64,000 bases of DNA from Faecalibacterium duncaniae (lineage in GTDB: Bacteria > Bacillota > Clostridia > Oscillospirales > Ruminococcaceae). A model generated the notes under the pieces. The model was not told where the DNA came from. It worked only from the letters and a program-made list of their open reading frames with translations, and did no database searches. The stretch's first letter is position 1. Each line of letters begins with the position of its first letter. Made by a program: the position numbers and the translations under genes. Below, in pieces: positions 15,817 through 23,951 of this stretch. Location of the stretch: NCBI RefSeq assembly GCF_010509575.1, contig NZ_CP048437.1, forward strand, positions 310,001 to 374,000, read 5' to 3'.

Positions 15817-16611
15817 TCAGAACGAGCCGCCGGAGGAGCCGCCAAAGCCATCGCTGTCCACGGAGGAGCCGCCGGAGCTGCTGCTCTCCTCGTGGGGCGG
15901 GTCGTAGACCTGCACACGGTCGGTGTGGGTGTAGTTGTCCACCTGCACCCGCAGCTTTAAGCCTGCACCGATGTAATCGTTGGCTTCGGTCTTGAGCCGG
16001 GCTGTTTTCATCTGGCTGTACAGCACGCCGCAGACGATACCGGCAATGATCATGGGTACGCCGATGACGATGAGGAGCAGGATGGGCCAGCCGCTGGTGT
16101 CGTTGTCAACATCCAGAGGTTCGCCGTGCTCAGCGTAGAAATCCAGCGTGTCGGCGCACATGGAGAGGTACTCGGAGGCGGCCTCGGCCCAGTCGTCGTC
16201 CGAGAGATAGGGGACAACGGTATCTTCGATCTGCTCGATGCGGTAATCGGTAAAGGCTGTCACGCCGCCGCCGTAGGTGATGGTGACATACTTGCGGGAG
16301 CCGACTGCCAGCAGGAAGAGGATGCCGCTCTGTTCAGAGCCGCTGCCCAGACCGTTGGCAAGGTAGTAATCTTTGGCGTACTGGCGCTGGTCGGCATCGC
16401 CGATGCTGTCCACCACCAGAAAATATACGTCGCAGTCGTGGCCGTCGCTGGCGGCTTCGGCAGAGGCTTCCAGCTGGCTGTAAGTATCCGCATCGAACAG
16501 GCCCATCTCGTCCCGCACCAGCGGTGCGGCGGCAAAGGCGGGGATGCTCAGGCAGAGCGCCAGCACCAGTGCGGCCAGCAGGGCGGCAAAGCGTTTTGCA
16601 GTGTGTTTCAT
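15817..16611 (-). CDS. Secreted, membrane-anchored TPM-domain protein
   Basis: This 264-aa protein has a signal peptide (residues 1-28, ending AFAAA), a TPM domain (about 30-155, with YVTITYGGGV), one transmembrane helix (about 172-194) and a Gly/Ser-rich tail ending GGSSGGSF. TPM domains occur in photosystem repair proteins and in bacterial surface proteins, some with phosphatase activity. The Gly/Ser tail resembles that of other bacterial TPM proteins. It is the last gene of a tight trio with a zinc-ribbon protein (13-base gap) and an SPFH protein, an association suggesting a membrane-linked complex. Confidence 0.82.
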   Translation of the reverse strand: MKHTAKRFAALLAALVLALCLSIPAFAAAPLVRDEMGLFDADTYSQLEASAEAASDGHDCDVYFLVVDSIGDADQRQYAKDYYLANGLGSGSEQSGILFLLAVGSRKYVTITYGGGVTAFTDYRIEQIEDTVVPYLSDDDWAEAASEYLSMCADTLDFYAEHGEPLDVDNDTSGWPILLLIVIGVPMIIAGIVCGVLYSQMKTARLKTEANDYIGAGLKLRVQVDNYTHTDRVQVYDPPHEESSSSGGSSVDSDGFGGSSGGSF

Positions 16612-16624
16612 TCTGCCACCCCCC

Positions 16625-17725
16625 TTATAACAACAGCAGGAACGCCAGCACTGCCATCAGGGGCAGGCTGATGCCCGCAAACCACGCGGCCACCCGGCTC
16701 TTGTCCACCGGCAGGTCGCCGATGAGCCGCCCGGTCTGCCCGTTCATGGCGAACAGGAAATCCTTGTCCTTCCACCGGGTGTGGAGCATCCAGACCGGCA
16801 GCAGGGCGTAGTGGGCGTGGGTCATATCCACGTTGATGTTCTCGGAAATGGGGTGGATCTCGCTGTAGCCGCCGGTGGTGGCGTGGAGCGCATCGGCCGT
16901 GGAGTTGTACATCCGACGGTAGGCGCGCTCGGCGCAGGCATCGGCATCCTCGTCATACCGGTCGGCCAGATAGCCGGGCAGGTAGGCCGTGGAGAAGGGC
17001 TTCAGGTCGCCGTAATCAAAGGGCTCAATGGCATCCATGTGGGTGTTGGGCATCTTGCTGGAGCCATCCACCGGCACCTTGGTAAAGTCGGCCGAGCCCT
17101 CGCGGCGTACATCGTAGTGCTGGGTGGTGGTCACCATGTAATCGCCCTCGCGGTGGCTCTCGGAGTTCTGGCCCTCGTACCGGCCGCGCGCGTCGGCCTT
17201 GGCATCGTAGAGCCAGAAGGGGACATATACGCCCTGGATCTCTGCGATGTGGTTCTGGCTCTTGAACGCCTTGGGCAGGAAGGCCTTGCCCTTGTAATAT
17301 CTGGTCAGCTGGGCAATGGCGGCCTTTTTGTCCAGCTTGAAGGGCAGGATGTATTCCGGCTTCAGCTTGCCGGAGAGCTTGCCGCCCAGCACTGTGGGAT
17401 TGCCGCAGTAGGGGCAGGTGGTGGCGGCGGTGGTCTCGTCACAGACCAGCTCGGCCCCGCAGGTGGGGCAGGAGTAGCTGTTCAGGCCCTCCGCCTCGGC
17501 CTCGCTCCACACCGGACTGTCCTGCCGGGGCAGGCGGGCGGCTTTTTTGGCATCGCCCTCGGCGGCAGTGTCGGCAGCGGCCTGCTTTTTGGCGTAGCGG
17601 GCCTCGATGTCCTTTACGTCGTAGGCCGAGCCGCAGTAATCGCAGACCAGCTTGCCGCTGGCACCATCGTAGTGCAGGGGGCCGGTACAGGCCGGGCACT
17701 GATAATTCGTTGTCTTTTCAGCCAT
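16625..17725 (-). CDS. Membrane protein with two N-terminal zinc ribbons
   Basis: This 366-aa protein has two CxxC pairs near the N-terminus (CPACTG...CDYCGS) and another two near residues 90-115 (CPTCGAE...CPYCGN), like TFIIB-type ribbons. A long soluble middle region and a C-terminal hydrophobic helix (about 345-366) follow. Start ATG 17725. It lies between an SPFH gene (14-base gap) and a TPM gene. The combination is recurrent in Firmicutes, but the biochemical role is unknown. Zinc binding is inferred from the cysteines. Confidence 0.8.
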   Translation of the reverse strand: MAEKTTNYQCPACTGPLHYDGASGKLVCDYCGSAYDVKDIEARYAKKQAAADTAAEGDAKKAARLPRQDSPVWSEAEAEGLNSYSCPTCGAELVCDETTAATTCPYCGNPTVLGGKLSGKLKPEYILPFKLDKKAAIAQLTRYYKGKAFLPKAFKSQNHIAEIQGVYVPFWLYDAKADARGRYEGQNSESHREGDYMVTTTQHYDVRREGSADFTKVPVDGSSKMPNTHMDAIEPFDYGDLKPFSTAYLPGYLADRYDEDADACAERAYRRMYNSTADALHATTGGYSEIHPISENINVDMTHAHYALLPVWMLHTRWKDKDFLFAMNGQTGRLIGDLPVDKSRVAAWFAGISLPLMAVLAFLLLL

Positions 17726-17739
17726 GCGTCAGACCCCTC

Positions 17740-19029
17740 TCAGGCCCCAAAGGGCTTGCCGCACTCGGGGCAGAACTTGGGCGGGTTGGCTGGGTCGGCG
17801 GGCACAAAGCCGCAGTTGGCGCACTTGGCGGCGGGCCGGGGTCTGCCGCACTCCGAGCAGAATTTGCCGCTGTTCTTTGCACCGCAGCTGCACACCCAGA
17901 CAGCCGGGGCTTCGGGCCGGGGCTTGCCGCATTCGGCACAGAACTTGCCCGTGTTGCCGGTGTGGCCGCAGCTGCAGGTCCAGCCAGCGGCTGGTGCGGC
18001 CTGAGGCTGCGCGGCGGTCTGCTGGCCGCCCATCTGGTAGAGATCCCGGGCGTTGACACCGCCCGCTGCAGCGGCCTGGTTCATCCCCATAAAGGCCATG
18101 GCGGGACCGGCGGCGGTGTTGGAGGCGGCAGTCTGCATGGCGGAGGCCTGTGCACCCACCAGATGCGCGGCGGCGCGGGTGGGGTCCATAAAGGCCGCAC
18201 TGCGCTGCAGCTCCTTGATCATCTGCTCGTCCTCTTCGCTGGCCTTGACACCGGAAACGCCCAGAGAGACGATCTCGATGCCGCGCAGCCTGCTCCACTT
18301 GGCGCTCAGCTCCTGATTCAGGGCCTCGGCCAGCTCGGCGGTGTGGCCGGGCAGGGCGGAGTAGCGGATGCCCTGCTCGCTGATCCGGGCAAAGGCGGGT
18401 TGCAGGGCGGTCATCAGCTCGGTCTTGAGCTGGCCGTCCAGCGCGTCGCGGGTGTAGGCGTTTTCCACATTGCCGCAGACATTGGTGTAAAACAGGATGG
18501 GGTTGACCACCCGGTAGCTGTATTCGCCGAAGCACCGGATGCCGATGTCGATATCGATGCCGGCGCGCTGGTCCACCACCCGGAAAGGCACCGGGTTGGG
18601 GGTGCCGTACTTGTTGCCGGTGAGTTCCCGGGTATTGATATAATAGATGCGCTGGTCGGAACCGGCCTGCCCGCCAAAGCTGAACCGCTTGCCCAGCTCG
18701 GCAAACACGCTGTCGATGTTCTTCAGCCCGCCGCTGAGCAGGGAGGGCTGGGTGCCGGTGCTGTAGGTGTACTCGCCGGGCTCAGCACAGAGGTCCACCA
18801 CCTTGCCCTGCTCCACGATCAGCACGCACTGGCCGTCGGCCACGGCGATCACAGAGCCGTCCGAGATGACGTTTTCGCTGCCGTGCCGGTTGGCGGAGCG
18901 GCCATTGGTCCGCTTCTGGCCCTTGACGGCCAGCACCTCCGCAGGCAGAGCGTCACAATAAAAATATTCCTTCCACTGGTCGCCCATCACGCCGGATGCT
19001 GCGCCCATGGCTGCTTTGATGAGACCCAT
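17740..19029 (-). CDS. SPFH-domain protein with C-terminal zinc ribbons
   Basis: This 429-aa protein has an SPFH/band-7-like domain (about residues 30-290), of the group often labelled virion core protein or YdjI-like. A Gln/Ala-rich linker follows, then three short ribbon units: CSCGHTGNTGKFCAECGKPRP, a near-copy of it, and CANCGF...CPECGKPFGA at the end. The start is ATG 19029 (MGLIKAAMG) with AGGAG just upstream. The open frame continues 590 codons further, but that part is antisense to the thiamine operon and lacks a start signal. It is the first gene of the SPFH / zinc-ribbon / TPM operon and probably a membrane-microdomain scaffold. Confidence 0.83.
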   Translation of the reverse strand: MGLIKAAMGAASGVMGDQWKEYFYCDALPAEVLAVKGQKRTNGRSANRHGSENVISDGSVIAVADGQCVLIVEQGKVVDLCAEPGEYTYSTGTQPSLLSGGLKNIDSVFAELGKRFSFGGQAGSDQRIYYINTRELTGNKYGTPNPVPFRVVDQRAGIDIDIGIRCFGEYSYRVVNPILFYTNVCGNVENAYTRDALDGQLKTELMTALQPAFARISEQGIRYSALPGHTAELAEALNQELSAKWSRLRGIEIVSLGVSGVKASEEDEQMIKELQRSAAFMDPTRAAAHLVGAQASAMQTAASNTAAGPAMAFMGMNQAAAAGGVNARDLYQMGGQQTAAQPQAAPAAGWTCSCGHTGNTGKFCAECGKPRPEAPAVWVCSCGAKNSGKFCSECGRPRPAAKCANCGFVPADPANPPKFCPECGKPFGA

Positions 19030-19170
19030 AACTTCAATCTCCTTTTGTGCCGGGCAGTGTCCCAAAACGGGGAATGGCTCCCCCGGGCGCTGCGAAATTT
19101 GGGACAAGTATAACATAATCCGGAAAATTGTAAAAGCGATTTGGCAAAAAGGCGAAAGAAAAACTTGTTC

Positions 19171-19199
19171 TTGCTTTTTTGCCCCGGCGGGTGTACAAT
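19171..19199 (+). promoter_or_regulatory. Promoter of the thiamine operon
   Basis: TTGCTT (19171-19176) and TACAAT (19194-19199) are 17 bases apart, 18 bases before the riboswitch. Confidence 0.7.
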
Positions 19200-19216
19200 A
19201 CCCTACGAAAAACAAA

Positions 19217-19306
19217 ACACAGGGGAGCTCGTGAGGCGGGCTGAGAGGAAGTAACCAAACTTCGACCCTTGACCTGATGCGGATAATGCCGCCGTAGGAA
19301 GTCATA
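19217..19306 (+). promoter_or_regulatory. TPP riboswitch (THI element)
   Basis: Conserved THI-box blocks are present in order: CAGGGGAGC, GGCTGAGA, ACCCTTGACCTGATGCGGATAATGCC and GCCGTAGGAAG. It binds thiamine pyrophosphate. A terminator hairpin 16 bases downstream makes transcription attenuation the likely mechanism, turning off thiW-thiM-thiE-thiC when TPP is plentiful. Confidence 0.93.
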
Positions 19307-19321
19307 GGAAAATGATTTTTT

Positions 19322-19356
19322 GCAGGAGGCACCGCTGTGGTGTCTCCTGTTTTTTG
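19322..19356 (+). terminator. Riboswitch-controlled terminator
   Basis: GCAGGAGGCACC / GGTGTCTCCTG is followed by TTTTTT and forms the expression platform of the TPP riboswitch. Confidence 0.85.
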
Positions 19357-19361
19357 TTGCC

Positions 19362-19485
19362 GCAAGCCGCCGCAACGGGCGGCTCCGGGCTGAGGGGGAG
19401 CGCCCTGAGCCTTGAAATAACTGCGATGGGAAGCCGTGTTCCGGCGTGAGAGGAGGCCAGCAAGCCTCGACCGCTTTTTGAGAAA
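19362..19485 (+). promoter_or_regulatory. Second structured leader segment before thiW, class unresolved
   Basis: After the attenuator there are three further potential stems: GGCTC.GGGC/GCCC.GAGCC (about 19379-19413), GCCG/CGGC (about 19433-19446) and GAGGC/GCCTC (about 19453-19470). The stretch CTGAGGGGGAGCGCCCTGAG recalls THI wording, and AACTGCGATGGGAAGCC recalls part of a cobalamin element. Neither consensus is complete, so I leave the class open. Confidence 0.35.
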
Positions 19486-19497
19486 GAGGAGTTTCCA

Positions 19498-20013
19498 ATG
19501 AAAAAATTCTCTGTGAAAAAGCTGGCTCTCGCTGGAATGTTCTGCGCCCTGTGCGTGGTTGGCAGTGTGTTCAGCTTCCCGATGTTCGGCAGCAAGTGCG
19601 CCCCCGTGCAGCACATGGTCAATGTGCTCTGCGCCGTGCTGCTGGGTCCCTGGTGGGGCGTGGGCGTGGCCTTTGTGGCTTCGCTGCTCCGCAATATCCT
19701 GGGTCTGGGCAGCCTGATGGCCTTCCCGGGCAGCATGTTTGGTGCCCTGCTCTGCGGCCTGGTCTACGCAAAGACCAAAAACCTGATCGCCACCCTGGTG
19801 GGCGAGGTGTTCGGCACCAGCATTCTGGGCGGCCTGTGTGCTTACCCGGTGGCCATCTGCCTGATGGGCAAGAGCGCCGGTGACATCGCGTTCTATGCCT
19901 ACATCGTGCCCTTCCTCATCTCCACCGCTGTGGGTGCGGTTATTGCGGGTGTGCTGGTGTACAGCCTGCAGCACTCCGGTGCCCTGCGCTCCATGCAGAG
20001 CAGCCTTTCCTGA
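19498..20013 (+). CDS. thiW: ThiW, ECF thiazole transporter S component
   Basis: This 171-aa integral membrane protein has about five to six helices and is the predicted substrate-binding S component for hydroxyethylthiazole uptake by an energy-coupling-factor transporter. The opening KKLALAGMFCALCVVGSVFSF and SLMAFPGSMFGALLCGL match the family. It needs EcfA/A'/T subunits, which are not encoded in the window. AGAGGAG precedes ATG 19498. It is first in the thiamine operon behind the TPP riboswitch, 12 bases from thiM, which uses the imported thiazole. Confidence 0.9.
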   Translation: MKKFSVKKLALAGMFCALCVVGSVFSFPMFGSKCAPVQHMVNVLCAVLLGPWWGVGVAFVASLLRNILGLGSLMAFPGSMFGALLCGLVYAKTKNLIATLVGEVFGTSILGGLCAYPVAICLMGKSAGDIAFYAYIVPFLISTAVGAVIAGVLVYSLQHSGALRSMQSSLS

Positions 20014-20025
20014 CGGGGGTGCGTC

Positions 20026-20847
20026 ATGTTTGCAGAGCAGTTTGCCAATGTCCGCACCAAAAGCCCCCTGATTCATAATATCACCAACTACGTCACCGTG
20101 AACGACTGCGCCAATATGGTGCTGGCCTGCGGTGCTTCGCCCATTATGGCCGACGATGCTGCCGAGGTGGAGGATATCACCACCATCTGCGGCGGGCTGA
20201 ACATCAACATCGGCACCCTGAACAGCCGCACCATTGAATCCATGCTCAAGGCAGGCAGAAAGGCCAATGCACTGGGCCACCCCGTGGTGCTGGACCCCGT
20301 GGGCGCAGGCGCTTCCGCCCTGCGCACCGGGACGGCCTACCGCCTGCTGGACGAGGTGCGGTTCACGGTCATCCGGGGCAACATCTCCGAGGTAAAGACA
20401 CTGGCTTCCGGCGCGGGCACCACCAAGGGCGTGGATGCCGATGTGGCCGACAGGGTCACCGAGGAAAATCTGGACGGCGCGGTGGCCTTTGCCAAGGCAT
20501 TTGCCGCAAAGACCGGTGCCGTTGTGGCCATTACCGGTGCCATTGACATCGTGGCCGATGGGGCAAAAGCCTACTGCATCCGCAACGGCCACCCGATGAT
20601 GAGCGCCATCACCGGCACGGGCTGCCAGCTCTCTGCCCTGACGGCGGCCTTTATCACCGCCAACCCCGGCCAGCCGCTGGAGGCTGCTGCTGCCGCCGTC
20701 TGCGCCATGGGCCTTGCGGGCGAGATCGCCCATGCACGGCTGACCCCGCTGGACGGCAACGCCACCTACCGCAATTACATCATTGATGCCATTTATCATA
20801 TGACTCCGGCTCAGCTGGAAGAGGGTGCCAAGTATGAAGTGCGCTGA
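20026..20847 (+). CDS. thiM: Hydroxyethylthiazole kinase
   Basis: ThiM phosphorylates salvaged hydroxyethylthiazole to HET-P with ATP. It has 273 aa, normal length. Motifs include the N-terminal PLIHNITNYVTVNDCAN, the ribokinase-fold DPVGAGAS, and the C-terminal MMSAITGTGCQLSALTAAF, with the GTGC anion-hole cysteine. The gene lies 12 bases after thiW and overlaps thiE by 14 bases. Together with ThiW it shows a thiazole-salvage route; no thiG, thiF, thiS or thiH is present here. Confidence 0.95.
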   Translation: MFAEQFANVRTKSPLIHNITNYVTVNDCANMVLACGASPIMADDAAEVEDITTICGGLNINIGTLNSRTIESMLKAGRKANALGHPVVLDPVGAGASALRTGTAYRLLDEVRFTVIRGNISEVKTLASGAGTTKGVDADVADRVTEENLDGAVAFAKAFAAKTGAVVAITGAIDIVADGAKAYCIRNGHPMMSAITGTGCQLSALTAAFITANPGQPLEAAAAAVCAMGLAGEIAHARLTPLDGNATYRNYIIDAIYHMTPAQLEEGAKYEVR

Positions 20848-21466
20848 AGAATATATGCGGCTCTACGCCGTCACCGACCGTGCCTGGGTGGGCGGTCAGA
20901 CCCTCTATCAGCAGGTGGAGAGCGCCCTGAAGGGCGGCGTGACCTGTGTTCAGCTGCGGGAAAAGGAGCTGGACGAGGAAGCCTTCCTGAAGGAGGCGTT
21001 TGAGCTCCACGACCTGTGCAAAAAATACAATGTGCCCTTTTTCATCAACGATAACGTGGACATTGCCATCCGCTGCCACGCCGAGGGCATCCATGTGGGG
21101 CAGGAGGATATGGCCGCTGCTCAGGTGCGCCAGCGCGTGGGCGATGAGATGATGATCGGCGTATCTGTCCACAGCGTGGAGGAGGCCCTGGAGGCCGTCC
21201 GGCATGGTGCCGACTGTCTGGGCGTGGGTGCAGCTTTCTCTACCCACACCAAGGCAGACGTGGACGTTCTGCCCGAGGGCATGATGAAAGCCATCTGCGA
21301 TGCCGTGGACATCCCCGTTGTGGCCATCGGCGGCATCCACAAGGAGAACCTGCTCCGGCTCAAGGGCACCGGCGTGAACGGTGTGGCCCTTGTCAGTGCG
21401 ATCTTCGGCGCGGAGGATATTGAGGCCGAGTGCAGGGAGCTGAAGGCACTGGCGGAGCAGCTGTAA
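20834..21466 (+). CDS. thiE: Thiamine-phosphate synthase
   Basis: ThiE joins HMP-pyrophosphate and HET-phosphate to thiamine phosphate. It is a 210-aa TIM barrel with CVQLREKELDE (pyrophosphate and Mg site), FFINDNVDIAIRCHAEGIHVGQED, and IPVVAIGGIHKENL. The start is ATG 20834 with GAGGG at 20821-20825; an upstream in-frame GTG at 20825 overlaps that site. It overlaps the thiM end, implying coupled translation. ThiD, needed to make HMP-PP, is not in the window. Confidence 0.95.
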   Translation: MKCAEEYMRLYAVTDRAWVGGQTLYQQVESALKGGVTCVQLREKELDEEAFLKEAFELHDLCKKYNVPFFINDNVDIAIRCHAEGIHVGQEDMAAAQVRQRVGDEMMIGVSVHSVEEALEAVRHGADCLGVGAAFSTHTKADVDVLPEGMMKAICDAVDIPVVAIGGIHKENLLRLKGTGVNGVALVSAIFGAEDIEAECRELKALAEQL

Positions 21467-21467
21467 G

Positions 21468-21528
21468 GCGGCTCGCCCTCTCAGTCATCGCTGGCGCGAT
21501 GCCAGCTCCCCCAAAGGGGAAGCCAATT
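21468..21528. repeat. REP-like palindromic element
   Basis: GGCTCGCCCTCTCAGTCATCGC is followed by GCGATGCCAGCTCCCCCAAAGGGGAAGCC. It is a pair of short palindromes of the kind scattered between genes in Faecalibacterium-type genomes (recalled, not searched). It splits thiE from thiC. Confidence 0.5.
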
Positions 21529-21623
21529 GCGCACAGAGGAAAGGCTGCGCAAAAACCTATTTCCGGTACGTTCAGCGCGCAAAGCGCTGTTCAAGATAAA
21601 AGAAACATTTGGAGGAAAGTACC

Positions 21624-22934
21624 ATGCAGAACTACACCACACAGATGGACGCTGCCCGCAAGGGCATCGTCACGCCGGAAATGGAGATCGTGGCCAAAAA
21701 GGAATACCGCACCACGGAGGAGATCCGTCAGCTGGTGGCTGAGGGCAAGGTGGCCATTCCCGCCAATAAGCACCACACCTGCCTGAACCCCGAGGGCATC
21801 GGCTCCATGCTGCGCACCAAGATCAACGTGAACCTGGGCGTTTCCCGCGACTGCAAGGATTACAACGTGGAGATGGAAAAGGTGATGAGCGCCGTCAATA
21901 TGGGCGCGGAAGCTATCATGGACCTGTCCAGCCACGGCAACACCCAGCCCTTCCGCCAGAAGCTGACCCACGAGTGCCCCGTGATGATCGGCACTGTGCC
22001 CGTGTACGATTCCGTCATCCACTATCAGCGCGACCTTGCTACCCTGACCGCGCAGGACTTCATCGACGTGGTGCGCCTGCATGCTGAGGACGGCGTGGAC
22101 TTTGTCACCCTGCACTGCGGCATCACCCGCAAGACCATCGACCAGATCCGCACCCACAAGCGGAAGATGAACATCGTCAGCCGCGGCGGCTCTCTGGTGT
22201 TCGCCTGGATGAGCATGACCGGCAACGAGAACCCCTTCTACGAGCACTTTGACGAGATCTGTGAGATCTGCGCCGAGCACGACGTGACCATCTCGCTGGG
22301 CGATGCCTGCCGCCCCGGCTGCCTGGCCGATGCCACCGATGTCTGCCAGATCGAAGAGCTGGTGCGTCTGGGCGAGCTGACCAAGCGCGCCTGGGCACAC
22401 AACGTGCAGGTCATGGTGGAGGGCCCGGGCCATGTGCCCCTGAATCAGGTGGCTGCCAACATGGAGGTGCAGAAGAGCATCTGCATGGGCGCTCCCTTCT
22501 ATGTGCTGGGACCCCTCGTTACCGACATTGCCCCCGGTTATGACCACATCACGGCTGCCATCGGCGGTGCCGTTGCCGCCATGAGCGGTGCGGCTTTCCT
22601 GTGCTATGTCACCCCCGCCGAGCATCTGGCTCTGCCCAACGTGGACGATGTGAAGCAGGGCATCGTGGCCTCCAAGATCGCCGCCCATGCGGCCGATATC
22701 GCCAAGGGCATCCCCCATGCCCGGGATATCGACGACAAGATGGGCGATGCCCGCCGCGTGCTGGACTGGGATGCCCAGTTCGCCTGCGCTCTCGACCCCG
22801 AGACCGCCAAGGCCATCCGGGATGCCCGCCTGCCCGAGGATGACCACAGCGACACCTGCTCCATGTGCGGCAAGTTCTGCGCCGTCCGCAGCATGAACAA
22901 GGCACTGGCCGGGGAATACATCGACATCCTGTAA
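21624..22934 (+). CDS. thiC: Phosphomethylpyrimidine synthase ThiC
   Basis: This radical-SAM-type [4Fe-4S] enzyme converts aminoimidazole ribotide to HMP-P. It has 436 aa, the short bacterial form without the N-terminal extension of E. coli ThiC. The C-terminal cluster motif is visible as CSMCGKFCA (CxxCx4C). The barrel contains [17 protein letters not shown] and [21 protein letters not shown] 21624 follows GGAGG by 8 bases; a TTG at 21609 is an unlikely alternative. It is probably transcribed with thiWME despite the 157-base gap. The organism thus makes the pyrimidine itself but imports the thiazole. Confidence 0.96.
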   Translation: MQNYTTQMDAARKGIVTPEMEIVAKKEYRTTEEIRQLVAEGKVAIPANKHHTCLNPEGIGSMLRTKINVNLGVSRDCKDYNVEMEKVMSAVNMGAEAIMDLSSHGNTQPFRQKLTHECPVMIGTVPVYDSVIHYQRDLATLTAQDFIDVVRLHAEDGVDFVTLHCGITRKTIDQIRTHKRKMNIVSRGGSLVFAWMSMTGNENPFYEHFDEICEICAEHDVTISLGDACRPGCLADATDVCQIEELVRLGELTKRAWAHNVQVMVEGPGHVPLNQVAANMEVQKSICMGAPFYVLGPLVTDIAPGYDHITAAIGGAVAAMSGAAFLCYVTPAEHLALPNVDDVKQGIVASKIAAHAADIAKGIPHARDIDDKMGDARRVLDWDAQFACALDPETAKAIRDARLPEDDHSDTCSMCGKFCAVRSMNKALAGEYIDIL

Positions 22935-22955
22935 CACAGCGTTTTCTTCCTTCTC

Positions 22956-22989
22956 AGCCGTCCGGTTTTGCTCGCCGGGCGGCTTTTTT
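22956..22989 (+). terminator. Terminator of the thiamine operon
   Basis: The AGCCGTCCGG / CCGGGCGGCT stem is followed by TTTTT. Confidence 0.8.
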
Positions 22990-23021
22990 GCTTGTCTCTG
23001 GGCGGGGAACAGGTTTCCTGC

Positions 23022-23050
23022 TTTACAGAAAAGGGAAAGCATTGTAAAAT
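23022..23050 (+). promoter_or_regulatory. Promoter of the HAD phosphatase gene
   Basis: TTTACA (23022-23027) and TAAAAT (23045-23050) have 17-base spacing. Confidence 0.5.
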
Positions 23051-23112
23051 AGATGGGTAAGTAATAAAATATCCGGCGGGAAGCCCCTGCCTGAGAACGA
23101 GGAATAAAAATC

Positions 23113-23934
23113 ATGGCAAGATCGAATATCCGGGTGCTGGCTCTGGACTTGGACGGCACCCTGACCAATGACGAAAAGATCGTTACCCCCCGCACCCGCG
23201 CGGCGCTGGATGCCGCCGCCGCACAGGGCGTGACCATCGTGCTGGCCTCCGGCCGCCCCACAGCGGGCATTCTGCCGCTGGCAAAGGAGCTGGGGCTGGA
23301 CAAAAAGGGCGGCTGTGTGCTGGCCTACAACGGCGGCAAGATCGTGGACTGCGTGACCGGCGAGGCCCTGTATCAGGTGCAGCTGGGAGCGGAGTTCGTC
23401 CCGGAGCTCTGCGAATTTGCAGCCCGGCAGGATGTGGCCATCCTGACCTATAACAGCGAGGGCATCGTGTGTGAGCGGGATCAGGACGTGTGGGCAAACA
23501 AGGAGTGCTTTACCACAAAGCTGCCGATGCTCCATGTGGATGATCTGGCCTCCTATGTGGACTATCCGATCTGCAAAATGCTCATCACCCTTGACCCTGC
23601 CCGGCGGGATGCTGTCTGTGCCGCCGGAAAGGAGCAGTTTGCGGGCCGTATCGACCTGTACCCCTCCAGCCCCTTCTTCATCGAGGCCGTGCCGCTGGGC
23701 GTGGCAAAGGACAGGAGCCTTGCCGCCCTGCTGGAACGGATGGGCCTGACCCGGGAGAACCTGATGGCCTGCGGCGACGGCCTGAACGACCGCTCCATGA
23801 TCTCCTATGCCGGGGTGGGCGTTGCCATGCAGAATGCCGAGGATGCCGTCAAGGCTGTGGCCGATTACGTCACCGCCGCCGACAACAACCACGACGGCGT
23901 GGCCGAGGCCATCGAAAAATTTATCCTGAACTGA
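23113..23934 (+). CDS. Cof-type HAD-IIB phosphatase
   Basis: This 273-aa haloacid-dehalogenase superfamily phosphatase has a C2B cap. Motif I is LALDLDGTLTND with the nucleophile Asp and general acid Asp. Motif II is VLASGRPTAGI. The late motif GDGLNDRSMISYAGVGVAM supplies the Mg ligands. Substrates of Cof proteins are usually sugar phosphates or cofactor phosphates; this one is undefined. HMP-PP hydrolysis is known for E. coli Cof, and thiC is next door, but proximity is only suggestive. The exonuclease gene starts 17 bases after its stop. Confidence 0.9.
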   Translation: MARSNIRVLALDLDGTLTNDEKIVTPRTRAALDAAAAQGVTIVLASGRPTAGILPLAKELGLDKKGGCVLAYNGGKIVDCVTGEALYQVQLGAEFVPELCEFAARQDVAILTYNSEGIVCERDQDVWANKECFTTKLPMLHVDDLASYVDYPICKMLITLDPARRDAVCAAGKEQFAGRIDLYPSSPFFIEAVPLGVAKDRSLAALLERMGLTRENLMACGDGLNDRSMISYAGVGVAMQNAEDAVKAVADYVTAADNNHDGVAEAIEKFILN

Positions 23935-23951
23935 GAGGAACACAAACAACA

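Noticed and set aside
19030..20799. 590-codon upstream extension of the SPFH gene on the minus strand
   Set aside because: It is antisense to thiW/thiM, has no start signal, and the SPFH family begins at MGLIKAAMG with its own ribosome site.
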